Notes: generated by a model from the letters alone, not told the origin. A stretch of DNA of 64,000 bases from Spirosoma sp. SC4-14 (GCF_037201965.1 NZ_CP147518.1:5697001-5761000), one strand, 5' to 3'. Shown: positions 54,569 through 63,322, counted from the stretch's first letter. Translations and numbers: made by a program.

Positions 54569-56494
54569 TCAGAAATGCCACTTAATCCCGAACGATACAG
54601 TGATGGGCCGTATCAGTTGGGTTGAGATTGTAGAAGAAACACCGAATTCAGTGTCATTCAGCCCGGTATCTGCTTTCTTATTGAAGAGTTTTCCTTTTTC
54701 CTGAAATCGTAAAAAAGGCGTTTTGTCGAGCAGAACATATTGATTTGACTCAATAAAGTACTCACGTCTTTTTTTGAGAAAAGCCAAACCAATACCACTC
54801 ACCAACACGGGAGATTTATCGGCATAAAATGCGTTAATAGCTCCCGAAAGGCGTTTATTTTGTACGGTATATCCGTCTGGGTGGTCAAGCTTGGTTAGCA
54901 GGTATCCTTCTTTCAAACTACCTACCCCGGCCAAACCATACAGAAATAGCGGGTTTCCCCGCTTTCGAATCAGTTGACGGAATCGCATGGCTAATTGACC
55001 TACCGAATAAAATTGATTGCCTAACAGTTCACTCGACGACGAAATACTTACCGACCATCGGTTCGTTAGCCTGAATCCAATATTCGTTCCTGTACCTATC
55101 GGAATTAATTTTGATGCCGGAAAATCCGAACGACTATCGAGCAGTTGCCCCTGAATAGTAGTAGCATAAACCGGATCATGGTTACCATACAGTGCAGCGC
55201 CTGCCGAATAGCCAAAACTTAGCCGCGATAAGACCGCATAGATTTTCTGTTTCGATGACTTTTTGGGCGTAGCCGTCGAAAGTGACCCTGAAATTGCTCT
55301 CGGCTCTGATTGGCTTGTTCGTTCCTTCGATACGGTCTGAAAGTCGGTCAGTTTTGTTCTAAGCGACGAATCGGCTTCGAAACTGGTGTAGTTTTGCCAG
55401 AAATCGGCATCGTTGTTTCGGTCTAAATCAGAAAAAATGGCTCCATAAGCCAATCGTTGTTCATACGGAATAGGCTCGGCCGACGCAGTGAACTGAGTTG
55501 TAACGAAAAGGAGGTCGTGTGCCGATTGTTTTTTGGTCTTTCGGTTGTAGTAGGTTCCTTTTAGCATAGTATAGGCCAGATGCCATACGCCCTGCTCCTG
55601 AATATAGGTACTTTCAAAAGAACGGTTCAGCCGATCCACCGATGATAAAAGGCCTACTGGATCTAGGCTGCCATTTTGATAGCTGATTTTTACATAGGCC
55701 AGCGTTTTTTTGTCGAGCCACAACTTGCCATTAATTTTCTCCAACTGGTCGCGCGAATTAAACCGAATTACATACACCGAATCGTTGTTATAGGTTGTAA
55801 TGGCGCTGAGCGAATAATGGTATTTTTTGTTGAACGATGAGGGCTGGATAAACGAAGCTCGTTGTTTAACAGGGTCGTTCCAGTTGGCTATGAATGGCCC
55901 TCCATACCACCGTGTATGATCGACTGAGTCACGAGTTGAATTTTTGTTGATGCGCGATTTCACAATTCGTATCTGAGTATCTTCGCCCGTAGCCCGATAG
56001 CCGTTGGAAAACAGGTTAAGATAAGCTTCGCCATAGTACAGCAATTCGTCGGGTATGCCGGTATGAAGTTCCCGATAAAAGCCGTCTATGCCGAATGAGG
56101 TATTGGGGTAGTTCTGCGGAATTTTCTGATAGGCTTTACTGAGTAGATGTTTCAATGTAGTATCGGGCATAACCACCACTTCGGCCAGTTCCAGCCCTTT
56201 CGTTAGCGTGATTTGTACAGGTTGCTTATTTGTTTCTACCGTCACTTTTTGGGATTGATAGCCAACACTACTAACCAAAAGCTGACAAGGGAGGGAGGTA
56301 ACATTAAGGTTAAACTCACCTCGTTCGTTGGTAATTGTTCCTCTGGCTGAGCCAATCTGTTGTACAGACGCAAACGGAACTCCGGCATGACTGGTTGTTA
56401 AAACTTTGCCGGTTACCTTTTGTGCGTAAGCAACAGAATAGCTAGCCAGATAAAAGAACAAACCTATCCAATACGTAGCCATCCGACCCTGCAT
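54569..56494 (-). CDS. outer-membrane protein with carboxypeptidase-like regulatory domain
   Basis: A 641-residue protein from the ATG at 56494, whose signal peptide ends A-Y-A-Q. Residues about 25-115 form a CarboxypepD_reg-like domain (V-T-G-K-V, G-T-I-T-N-E-R-G-E-F-N-L, V-S-S-V-G-Y-Q-S). The remainder is beta-rich and ends like a barrel strand (F-G-I-K-W-H-F). The longer frame to 56626 is rejected because a hairpin and a promoter box (56512-56519) lie within it. It sits between the Cys-rich protein gene and the exporter operon; a role in receiving or exporting the peptide is possible but unproven. Confidence 0.78.
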   Translation of the reverse strand: MQGRMATYWIGLFFYLASYSVAYAQKVTGKVLTTSHAGVPFASVQQIGSARGTITNERGEFNLNVTSLPCQLLVSSVGYQSQKVTVETNKQPVQITLTKGLELAEVVVMPDTTLKHLLSKAYQKIPQNYPNTSFGIDGFYRELHTGIPDELLYYGEAYLNLFSNGYRATGEDTQIRIVKSRINKNSTRDSVDHTRWYGGPFIANWNDPVKQRASFIQPSSFNKKYHYSLSAITTYNNDSVYVIRFNSRDQLEKINGKLWLDKKTLAYVKISYQNGSLDPVGLLSSVDRLNRSFESTYIQEQGVWHLAYTMLKGTYYNRKTKKQSAHDLLFVTTQFTASAEPIPYEQRLAYGAIFSDLDRNNDADFWQNYTSFEADSSLRTKLTDFQTVSKERTSQSEPRAISGSLSTATPKKSSKQKIYAVLSRLSFGYSAGAALYGNHDPVYATTIQGQLLDSRSDFPASKLIPIGTGTNIGFRLTNRWSVSISSSSELLGNQFYSVGQLAMRFRQLIRKRGNPLFLYGLAGVGSLKEGYLLTKLDHPDGYTVQNKRLSGAINAFYADKSPVLVSGIGLAFLKKRREYFIESNQYVLLDKTPFLRFQEKGKLFNKKADTGLNDTEFGVSSTISTQLIRPITVSFGIKWHF

Positions 56495-56511
56495 AACTAT
56501 ATTTCGAAGTT

Positions 56512-56519
56512 CAAAAGTA
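56512..56519 (-). promoter_or_regulatory. -7 box of the 54569-56494 gene
   Basis: Minus strand TACTTTTG matches TAnnTTTG exactly, 17 bases before the chosen ATG. It supports that start and an own promoter for the gene. Confidence 0.5.
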
Positions 56520-56536
56520 TACACTCGTAAAAATGC

Positions 56537-56578
56537 CATACTATTCCTCTCTAAAACTTTAAAGAGAAACAGTATGGC
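56537..56578 (-). terminator. hairpin between Cys-rich gene and barrel gene
   Basis: GCCATACT... at 56537 pairs with ...AGTATGGC ending at 56578 over about 20 positions, with three mismatches that are all of transition type (two of them could form G-T pairs on either strand). It lies about 50 bases after the stop of the Cys-rich protein gene and would end that transcript. Confidence 0.5.
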
Positions 56579-56627
56579 AGCTATAGAGCTATTTCGTAAA
56601 CCGCTTATTCCGGCTCTGACATTCACC

Positions 56628-57026
56628 TTATTCAGTAACAGCTAACCCCTGAACGCGAATGTTTCGGACTACCTCATTGCAGTTGGCACAAGCACTGGCT
56701 CCTTCCTGATGAAACCATCGACAATTACTGCGAATAGCGCAAACCGGTAACGTTTGCGCTACATTTCGATTCATAGCTTCTACTAGTTTGCCTACCAAAC
56801 TACAGCCTGCATTGCCCGAGTCCCAATGGCCGCAGCCACTTTTTGCACAGTTGCTGGCAAACCGAAATCGTTCTTCGGGCGCGCGCCCCTGCCGGGCTGT
56901 TTCAACAAAGGTTTTATCAACCACGATAGGTTCTTCAAGATATTCAATATGACCGGTTGAATCCTGAATACCAAACAGCGTAGCACCGGGTTTGGCTATA
57001 GAACTAGGGCAAAGCAGAGAAGCCAT
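56628..57026 (-). CDS. Cys-rich protein next to a double-glycine peptide
   Basis: A 132-residue protein with eight Cys in an ordered pattern: one at residue 6, then C-A-K-S-G-C-G-H-W, a single C, L-P-V-C-A-I-R-S-N-C-R-W-F, and A-C-A-N-C. The pattern suggests a metal or iron-sulfur site. No signal peptide or membrane segment is seen. It starts 11 bases after the 76-residue precursor gene and is certainly co-transcribed with it. It could be a maturation enzyme, a chaperone or an immunity factor; I do not recognise a named family with certainty. Confidence 0.72.
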   Translation of the reverse strand: MASLLCPSSIAKPGATLFGIQDSTGHIEYLEEPIVVDKTFVETARQGRAPEERFRFASNCAKSGCGHWDSGNAGCSLVGKLVEAMNRNVAQTLPVCAIRSNCRWFHQEGASACANCNEVVRNIRVQGLAVTE

Positions 57027-57037
57027 ACGAACTAAAA

Positions 57038-57268
57038 TTAGATTGATACAGGATATAATAGCACAGACTGCAATTTGATCGGCTCTTGTGGGAACATTCC
57101 CATTGTTTGCAGACTACTCAGGATGCTTATACCACCATCGATTTTTTGCTGCAAATCGTCGGTCAGTTGGCCGGCTTCATCCAGATTAGCCAGTTGTTTC
57201 ATGAACTCCTCCTGGCTGGAGGCACCGTCTTGTAAGGCTTTAACTTTGGTATTGATCTGTTTTTTCAT
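57038..57268 (-). CDS. double-glycine leader peptide precursor (76 aa)
   Basis: A 76-residue peptide. Residues 1-46 are a charged, helical leader ending L-T-D-D-L-Q-Q-K-I-D-G-G, with Leu at -12, Ile at -4 and Gly-Gly at -2/-1 relative to the cut, as in C39-processed bacteriocins. The 30-residue core that follows is hydrophobic, has no Cys and contains three Pro. It is followed by the Cys-rich protein gene. The C39 ABC transporter that would process it is 4 kb downstream on the same strand. The activity of the product is unknown. Confidence 0.75.
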   Translation of the reverse strand: MKKQINTKVKALQDGASSQEEFMKQLANLDEAGQLTDDLQQKIDGGISILSSLQTMGMFPQEPIKLQSVLLYPVSI

Positions 57269-57388
57269 ACCTGGTTTATCGTTTATTTATTTGGATGTTT
57301 TAACAGATCAAAGGTCTTTGGATTTATTTCCATAAGCTAAAACAACTCGTTATTAATCATTCCTTTACGTCATAACTTAGTCTAAAAC

Positions 57389-57420
57389 AACCCCTAAAAG
57401 CAGCACCGCTTTTAGGGGTT
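57389..57420 (-). terminator. terminator of the permease-peptidase gene
   Basis: A perfect 13-bp stem (57389-57401 and 57408-57420) with a 6-base loop, followed on the minus strand by a T-rich stretch, separates the long permease gene from the precursor peptide gene. Confidence 0.75.
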
Positions 57421-57434
57421 GGATAACCATTGGT

Positions 57435-60400
57435 TTAGGGTCCGTCAACAGCTTTTACATTATCGCCAGGGTGCCGGTCAATGAGTAGGTTCAGTGGATC
57501 GATACCCGCACGCTCCGGCTTTTGATCTACACGTACCGTAATCGTTTGCATTGGACGATTGATGCGATGCCGCTGGTAATAAAGCAGTTTACCCTGCCTG
57601 CTCTCTTTCGAATGGGGAGCATATACGCCAATCCATATCCATTCATTGATAGGTAAGTTGGTTTCGTTTCCCAGACTATCGGCATGTACTTTTTGTGCTG
57701 ATAGCCGGAGCGTTACCTCATATGCTTTACCCGAAGGCTTTACCGTTACCTGCTCCGTCTTCAGTTCATAAAGCGTGATGTTATTGACCCAATCATCCAG
57801 TAATCCTTGTAGTGTGTCGGGCGTTATGGCTCGCAATTCGGCCGTCAGGTCGGCGGCTGTTGGGTAGATCCCGCTTTTAGCCACCTGATCGACATTCCAA
57901 CGGGCGCGGTAACTGCGTAACGCCTGATTGATTCGGTCTTCACCCAGTTGATCCTGCAAAGCATATAATACTAATGCACCTTTATTGTAATGGATATACG
58001 ACTGGTGTTCGCACTGCGCAAGTGGCTGTTCTTTTTTAGTTTCGGACTGTCGCCCTCTCAGATAATAATCCAGTTCGTAGCCCAGAAACTCCTTCATCTG
58101 TTCGGGAGCATAGTGATGTTTCATAACCATCAGGGCGCTATACTCCGCGAGCGATTCAGACAGAAAACCATTCCCTCGCACATTGGCCTCTATTACCTGA
58201 TGCCCCCACCACTGATGAGCTGTTTCGTGGGCTGTCACAAAAAAGGGCATATCGACATCGTTCCTGTCATCGATGTCGGCCACAAATCCCATATCCTCGC
58301 CAAAGGGAATGGTATTGGCAAATGACTGAGCATAGGCCCGATAGCGCGGAAATTCCATAACTCGTAGCTGCCGATGCTGAAACGGGCCAAAGTTGATCTG
58401 GTAGTAGTCCAGAGCAGCTTTCATACCGCGCATCATGCGATCCAGATTGTGGGTATGCCCTGGATGGTAGTATATTTCCAGACTAACTGGATCCCCACCT
58501 TTGCTACGGTATAGCTCTTTTCGGACGGCATAGCGGGCCGATACGATAGAGTAAAAATTGGCAATTGGGCTATCCATTTTGTACGAAAAGTATCGTCGGG
58601 GCATACCATCAGGACCTTTGGCGATCCACTCTTTTTGCAAATAACCTGGTGCAATCGCTAGCTGATCGGGCGATGTACTAATGGTCATGGCAAACCGAAT
58701 CAGGTCGGCATCCTTACCTAACACATTCTGTCGTCGGGCAATTGGATCATTCTGTGCCCTCATTCGTTCTTTGGGTGCCAGTCCGTTCTCTTTCCGCTTA
58801 TCGTCGTCCTGTAGTTCATACTGCTCATTATAGCCAATGCCTGGAAAATACTGATTCGTAAAGAACGTACCATTCTGTACAATTTCGGTGTTTTCGCCAT
58901 TGTTCTTAAATCCTTTGGTCCGATATAGCAACTCAAAATCGAGCTGGAGGCTATCGCCCGGCAGGAGCGGTTTATCGAGCGCAAAGATTCGGTACGAAAA
59001 ATCGGTCGCATACCGGTCGTTGAGCCGATTGGGAACCGACAGTTGAAGCTGTTTTACCTGCATTTCTTCGGTCGATAGTAGTTGCAGGTGAAGTTGCCGA
59101 ATTGGCTGATTGGTTTTATTCTGGAGTATATACCGGCCTTTGGCTGTAAAATCGCGGGTTTGCGGATACAGATCGATAGCTATTGAAACATTCGTAATCC
59201 GGGGCTGCGGCAGGTTGGCAAATCGGCGCAACGTTTTTTCATAACGGGCGCTTTCGGCTTCGTCCTCTTTATGATTCTGGTATTTGTGAAGCACGTTTGT
59301 ATTATAGTAAACATACGAACCCGTACAGACAAACACCAGAAAAGCCGCCAGCACAAAGGTCAGCATAGAGCGTGTTAGCTGATAACGCCCTATACGCAGC
59401 CGAACCTTCATAAGGGTTTCAGAACCCCGAACCGACAGCAGCACCGCTGCCGCAAATAGAATGGCCCCAAAGGCCAGCCAATAGAGCGACGTCCAGGAAT
59501 AGGGTGCCACATAGTGGCCAAAGCCGTTCATGTCAGAATACGCGCCAAGCGAACCCCCTCCGAAAATGAGTAGGTTGTGCTCAATACCCAGGTAAGACAG
59601 CATGCCCAGCGAAACAAAGAACAGAAGCAACAAGGCATGACCCGCAAATTTATTATTGACAACCACATGAATAAAAAAACCCAGCAGCATCAACGTCAGC
59701 AACGAAAGTAAGGCGTTTCCATATAGGCTGGTGGCATATACCCGCCATTCGATCAGGGCAGCTTCACCTTTCATTGTCTGTATACAGGCACCCAATAGTA
59801 TGCCTAGTGCAATGACAATGGCGAAGGCCAGGCCCAAACCGAGGTATTTGCTAACCAACATAATCCAGTTGGGCACGGGTAAAGCGTCGCTAATCTGACT
59901 GATTCGAACGTCGCGCTCTTTCCAGGTCAGATCGCCTACATAAAGCACCATCAGGATGAACAGAAACAATCCTGTAAAGATCGTCATCTTGTTCAGCATA
60001 ACGTAGGTTGTAGGCAACGTGTGCGTACCATACCATTCGCCTGTATTGTTGACAGCCGAGAAGACAAACATGCCTAATCCGCCAATACATAAGGCCAGAA
60101 ACGGCAAGTCTTTCATAACTACTTTAGTGTAAAAACCTGTCAGTCGCCACAGGTTGATCAACCAGTTTCCCGACCCATACTGCCGCGTTACTTGTTTTAA
60201 CGGAGCGCGTAGGTCCCATACATCACTTTTGGCAATCAATGGTTTCTCTTTCCCGACAGATCGTTTTGTAGACGACTGGTATGAAAACAGCCAATAGGTA
60301 ATCGCCATGCACAGGGCCGCTACGCCTAGCCACAATACCCGATTCCAGAGTAGCATATCACTTAGCGGAATCAAAGCATTATTTTTCTGGCTAATCGACC

Positions 60401-61070
60401 AGTATTGGGTTGTATACCATACGGCTCTCAGGCCAAAGGGGTCTAACAAAGCAGCTACTTCGCGCCGGTCTATTTCAGACAGGAACGTACCCGACACCAA
60501 ATACAGAATCAGAAACCCCATTCCCTGCACAAACACAACCAGCATTCGTCGGCTCAGGGCTCCGACCATAAAAAATAGAGTACCGGCAATGAGAGCGTTT
60601 GGCAACAAAATTGTCCAGTACGGTTGCCAGTAAGCCGCCATCCGAATGGGTAGCATCCGGTCAGGGTTTCGCCAGGGAGCCAGATCGCCCAGTAATAGGC
60701 CGAGCGGTATGGCCATAAGCAGGATGAGCAGGATGAGCATGGCCCCCACATAGCGCCCGGTCAGAAACTCCCATTTACGGATGGGTTTGGTAAAAAATAA
60801 GGCATCGGTTCGATGCTCAAAATCACGCACCACCGCTACGCCCATAATCGCTGAGCTAACCAGGATGCCCATCATCATAAACAGAATCAGGCTAATAGTG
60901 GTCAGAACAGTAGTGCCATTGTCTTTCACAGCTCCTCCCGACAAGCCCTTAATGAGATCGGTAGCCACCGTAGCAAAGCTGATACCGAGAAGTAAGGCAA
61001 AAAAAAGATACGTAGCCGGACGATTTCGCCGGTAACGAAACTCGAATCGCAGGATCGATAACCAGTTCAT
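57435..61070 (-). CDS. ABC-2 type permease fused to an M1 family aminopeptidase
   Basis: A 1211-residue membrane protein. Residues about 1-600 contain two blocks of ABC-2-type transmembrane helices, each followed by a soluble loop. Residues about 640-1200 form an M1 gluzincin peptidase with H-E-T-A-H-Q-W-W near 945 and the third ligand Glu in S-E-S-L-A-E-Y. The partner ATPase gene lies directly upstream (31-base gap). In Bacteroidota this fusion is known but its substrate is not. Placed among double-glycine peptides, it may move or trim peptides for self-protection (inference). Confidence 0.9.
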   Translation of the reverse strand: MNWLSILRFEFRYRRNRPATYLFFALLLGISFATVATDLIKGLSGGAVKDNGTTVLTTISLILFMMMGILVSSAIMGVAVVRDFEHRTDALFFTKPIRKWEFLTGRYVGAMLILLILLMAIPLGLLLGDLAPWRNPDRMLPIRMAAYWQPYWTILLPNALIAGTLFFMVGALSRRMLVVFVQGMGFLILYLVSGTFLSEIDRREVAALLDPFGLRAVWYTTQYWSISQKNNALIPLSDMLLWNRVLWLGVAALCMAITYWLFSYQSSTKRSVGKEKPLIAKSDVWDLRAPLKQVTRQYGSGNWLINLWRLTGFYTKVVMKDLPFLALCIGGLGMFVFSAVNNTGEWYGTHTLPTTYVMLNKMTIFTGLFLFILMVLYVGDLTWKERDVRISQISDALPVPNWIMLVSKYLGLGLAFAIVIALGILLGACIQTMKGEAALIEWRVYATSLYGNALLSLLTLMLLGFFIHVVVNNKFAGHALLLLFFVSLGMLSYLGIEHNLLIFGGGSLGAYSDMNGFGHYVAPYSWTSLYWLAFGAILFAAAVLLSVRGSETLMKVRLRIGRYQLTRSMLTFVLAAFLVFVCTGSYVYYNTNVLHKYQNHKEDEAESARYEKTLRRFANLPQPRITNVSIAIDLYPQTRDFTAKGRYILQNKTNQPIRQLHLQLLSTEEMQVKQLQLSVPNRLNDRYATDFSYRIFALDKPLLPGDSLQLDFELLYRTKGFKNNGENTEIVQNGTFFTNQYFPGIGYNEQYELQDDDKRKENGLAPKERMRAQNDPIARRQNVLGKDADLIRFAMTISTSPDQLAIAPGYLQKEWIAKGPDGMPRRYFSYKMDSPIANFYSIVSARYAVRKELYRSKGGDPVSLEIYYHPGHTHNLDRMMRGMKAALDYYQINFGPFQHRQLRVMEFPRYRAYAQSFANTIPFGEDMGFVADIDDRNDVDMPFFVTAHETAHQWWGHQVIEANVRGNGFLSESLAEYSALMVMKHHYAPEQMKEFLGYELDYYLRGRQSETKKEQPLAQCEHQSYIHYNKGALVLYALQDQLGEDRINQALRSYRARWNVDQVAKSGIYPTAADLTAELRAITPDTLQGLLDDWVNNITLYELKTEQVTVKPSGKAYEVTLRLSAQKVHADSLGNETNLPINEWIWIGVYAPHSKESRQGKLLYYQRHRINRPMQTITVRVDQKPERAGIDPLNLLIDRHPGDNVKAVDGP

Positions 61071-61101
61071 AAGGAGGGTCGATTTTTGAGATAGATAGAT
61101 A

Positions 61102-62031
61102 TTAAGCTGCCACCGACGAAACGACGGGCTGCATCTGATACCGCTTAACCGCGTCGGTTATCTCTGTAAAATACACCTCTTCCAGCCCGACCTCAACGGG
61201 TACAAAACCAGGTGCTGGTTGCACTAACGAATAGGCATATACGACGGGTTCGCCAGCAATCATGCGTTCGTTGATAATGATGAGCGTCCGGTATAGCTCA
61301 TCGACTTCCGACAGGCGAGCCTGTTTTTTCCAGATGTGACCTTTAAGTTTGTCGATAGCCTCCATTGGATGCCCCCACAACAGTACCTCTCCTTTATTGA
61401 TGATGGCCATCTGGCGACAAAGCTCCTCAACATCCTCGACAATATGCGTCGATAGAATAACGATTGCTTCCTGCCCAACTCCGGCCAACAGATTCAGAAA
61501 ACGATTTCGTTCGGCGGGGTCCAGGCCAGCCGTGGGCTCGTCGACAATAATGAGTTTGGGGTTGCCCAGCAGAGCCTGTGCAATACCAAACCGCTGCCGC
61601 ATCCCCCCTGAGTAGCCACTCAGATTTTTCTTCCGCACATCCCAAAGATTGACTCGTTGTAGTAGTGTTTCGACAGTCTCCCTCCGCTCCGACCGGTTAT
61701 GAATGCCTTTGAGCATAGCCAAATGATCGAGCAGCGTAATGGCATCGATGCGGGGGTAAACGCCAAAATCCTGCGGTAAATAACCCAATACCTTTCGCAG
61801 TTCATCGGGTTGGCGAACCGCATCAATATCCTGACCATTAAGATCTTGCAGCACAACGCGCCCTTCGTCGGGCAGTTGCAGCGTGGCAATCGTCCGCATC
61901 AAACTCGACTTACCAGCCCCATTTGGGCCCAGCAGTCCAAAAAGGCCGGGTTCAATCGTGAGCGAAACATGGTTAAGCGCCCGAACGCCATTGCTGTACG
62001 TTTTGGCAAGGTTTTCAATCAATAGTTTCAT
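61102..62031 (-). CDS. ABC transporter ATP-binding protein
   Basis: A 309-residue ATPase with Walker A G-P-N-G-A-G-K-S near 33-40, signature Y-S-G-G-M-R-Q-R near 137, Walker B L-I-I-V-D-E-P and D-loop G-L-D-P. The ATG at 62031 (M-K-L-L-I-E-N-L) is preferred to the frame start at 62049. It energises the permease-peptidase encoded next. A promoter at 62092-62123 reads into it. Confidence 0.94.
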   Translation of the reverse strand: MKLLIENLAKTYSNGVRALNHVSLTIEPGLFGLLGPNGAGKSSLMRTIATLQLPDEGRVVLQDLNGQDIDAVRQPDELRKVLGYLPQDFGVYPRIDAITLLDHLAMLKGIHNRSERRETVETLLQRVNLWDVRKKNLSGYSGGMRQRFGIAQALLGNPKLIIVDEPTAGLDPAERNRFLNLLAGVGQEAIVILSTHIVEDVEELCRQMAIINKGEVLLWGHPMEAIDKLKGHIWKKQARLSEVDELYRTLIIINERMIAGEPVVYAYSLVQPAPGFVPVEVGLEEVYFTEITDAVKRYQMQPVVSSVAA

Positions 62032-62091
62032 ACACATCAGGAGAAACAAGGTGACACAAGTGTGGCAGACTTTCTGTAGCTACCAGGCTGT

Positions 62092-62123
62092 CAAAAGTAT
62101 ACCTACCTACCCTTTGGTATCAA
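62092..62123 (-). promoter_or_regulatory. promoter of the ABC ATPase-permease operon
   Basis: Minus strand TACTTTTG (62092-62099) is an exact -7 match and TTG (62121-62123) lies 21 bases further upstream, giving a complete Bacteroidota-type promoter about 60 bases before the ATPase start. Confidence 0.55.
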
Positions 62124-62226
62124 CTTATTTCGACCAATGGCCTGTATTCTTTCGACCAATGCTCAAACAAAAACGATCAACTACCGGCCTGATAGTTGAT
62201 CTGAGAGGTTATTCTTATAGAGATAG

Positions 62227-62781
62227 TTACGAATAAGGTTCTTCGGGCCTAATTACCATCAGGCCAACTTTAGTAGGGTGGTCTTGCACAAGCACATCGG
62301 AAGGCAGATGCCGCATAAGCCATAGTATCATTACATCGCCAACAGCCGCAAGGGTAAAAAAAACGCCAAAAGACAGTAACCAGACATGACCTGTCAGTAG
62401 CGAAACAGCATAGGGAACCAGGCCTAAAATAACTAATGGCATTACCACCACTACCCGGTATTTTCCAGATGTCATGGGAACCGTGGCATGACAGTAAGGG
62501 CTTCCTGACTTTACATCGAAACCAAATTTAATATGCTGCCAGCCTATCCGTCCATACCAGTGTGCCGTAAGCCCATGAATGAGTTCATGGACGACAATAC
62601 CGATGAACATAGCCACTATAAAAAGAAGAATAGGAACCACTCCCGAAGGGAGTAATTGCTTGGGAGAAAAACCCCAGATCTGATAAAACGGCCAAAACAG
62701 CAAGGGTGCACCTATAACAAAGGCTACCACACCAAATGCCTGGGCTTTTATAGCCGAAATGGTGAGGTCTTTTGTAGGCAT
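62227..62781 (-). CDS. DUF3267 membrane metalloprotease-like protein
   Basis: A 184-residue integral membrane protein with four to five hydrophobic segments and the motif V-V-H-E-L-I-H-G-L-T, an H-E-x-x-H zinc site inside a membrane helix, as in DUF3267 and other site-2-protease-like families. The ATG at 62781 is preferred to a GTG at 62805. It lies upstream of the ABC ATPase gene but behind its own promoter region. A role in cleaving membrane peptides, possibly those of this locus, is inference. Confidence 0.82.
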   Translation of the reverse strand: MPTKDLTISAIKAQAFGVVAFVIGAPLLFWPFYQIWGFSPKQLLPSGVVPILLFIVAMFIGIVVHELIHGLTAHWYGRIGWQHIKFGFDVKSGSPYCHATVPMTSGKYRVVVVMPLVILGLVPYAVSLLTGHVWLLSFGVFFTLAAVGDVMILWLMRHLPSDVLVQDHPTKVGLMVIRPEEPYS

Positions 62782-63114
62782 AGTGTAGGTTCTTGAGGTT
62801 GTCACTTAAATCCGATTACCTTGATGATGAATATGGTTGAAGTGTCCTCCCCCCGAATCGCGTAACCATTGAACAGTAGAAAAATTGCGTTATTTTCACT
62901 TAATCAATGGTTGCGCGATTCGGGGGGAGGACAAGTGGTTTGCCTTCATAAAGGCCTTGAATAGCGGCCTGTTTGAAGACCTTGAAATCGAATAGGCCAG
63001 TCATACTTGTGAAAATAAGGATTTCTCGTTTCCCTTCTATTGACCCGCAGGCTTGACACAGTTCAGCGAGCAGTCTTACCGTGGAAGCATCTAAATAATC
63101 ATATAGCTATTGTA
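62782..63114. other. region with a MITE and a possible gene remnant
   Basis: Besides the inverted-repeat element at 62840-62936, the minus-strand frame from 63106 to 62900 is open for 69 codons with protein-like composition. It has only an internal ATG at 63004 (M-T-G-L-F-D-F-K-V-F). The frame runs into the element and stops inside it. Confidence 0.45.
62840..62936. mobile_element. 89-bp MITE-like element with 4-bp target duplication
   Basis: Two 29-bp arms (62844-62872 and 62904-62932) are reverse complements with a single mismatch; their outer ends read GTCCTCCCCCCGAATCGCG. A 31-bp centre separates them. AAGT stands on both sides (62840-62843 and 62933-62936), a likely 4-bp target duplication. 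No transposase is inside. It is unrelated in sequence to the element at 6959-7046. Confidence 0.75.
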
Positions 63115-63264
63115 TTATTTTTTACTGATAATTGCAATAGCAAAGCAAATAGCCGAAATTATATATAAATACTTTAATACTCGATCTTCCGCATTGTATC
63201 CTAAATACAAGAATGCGAGTATTGGAAACAAAAAAATAAGCCTGAGCATTCTTCCATCTTTCAT
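63115..63264 (-). CDS. 49-aa two-helix membrane protein, candidate immunity protein
   Basis: Found by hand translation of the minus strand. It has a short basic N terminus (M-K-D-G-R-M-L-R), a hydrophobic helix (L-I-F-L-F-P-I-L-A-F-L-Y-L), a polar turn (N-A-E-D-R-V-L-K), a second helix (I-I-S-A-I-C-F-A-I-A-I-I) and a terminal S-K-K. A purine-rich GGGAG lies 3 bases before the ATG, a better ribosome site than most in the window. It is 25 bases downstream of the terminator of the two bacteriocin-like peptides. Size and topology fit class II bacteriocin immunity proteins; function is inferred. Confidence 0.6.
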   Translation of the reverse strand: MKDGRMLRLIFLFPILAFLYLGYNAEDRVLKYLYIISAICFAIAIISKK

Positions 63265-63288
63265 ATTCTCCCAAAAATATAGAAAAAC

Positions 63289-63322
63289 CTATCTACCTGA
63301 CCTTGGTAGGTCAGGTAGATAG
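63289..63322 (-). terminator. intrinsic terminator of the peptide pair
   Basis: A perfect 14-bp stem (63289-63302 and 63309-63322) with a 6-base loop, followed on the minus strand by G and five T. It lies 13 bases after the stop of the 50-residue peptide gene. Confidence 0.9.

Noticed and set aside
63110-63322. Plus-strand 70-codon frame
   Set aside because: Overlaps the candidate immunity gene antisense and reads through the terminator hairpin of the peptide pair; its second half is basic and patternless.
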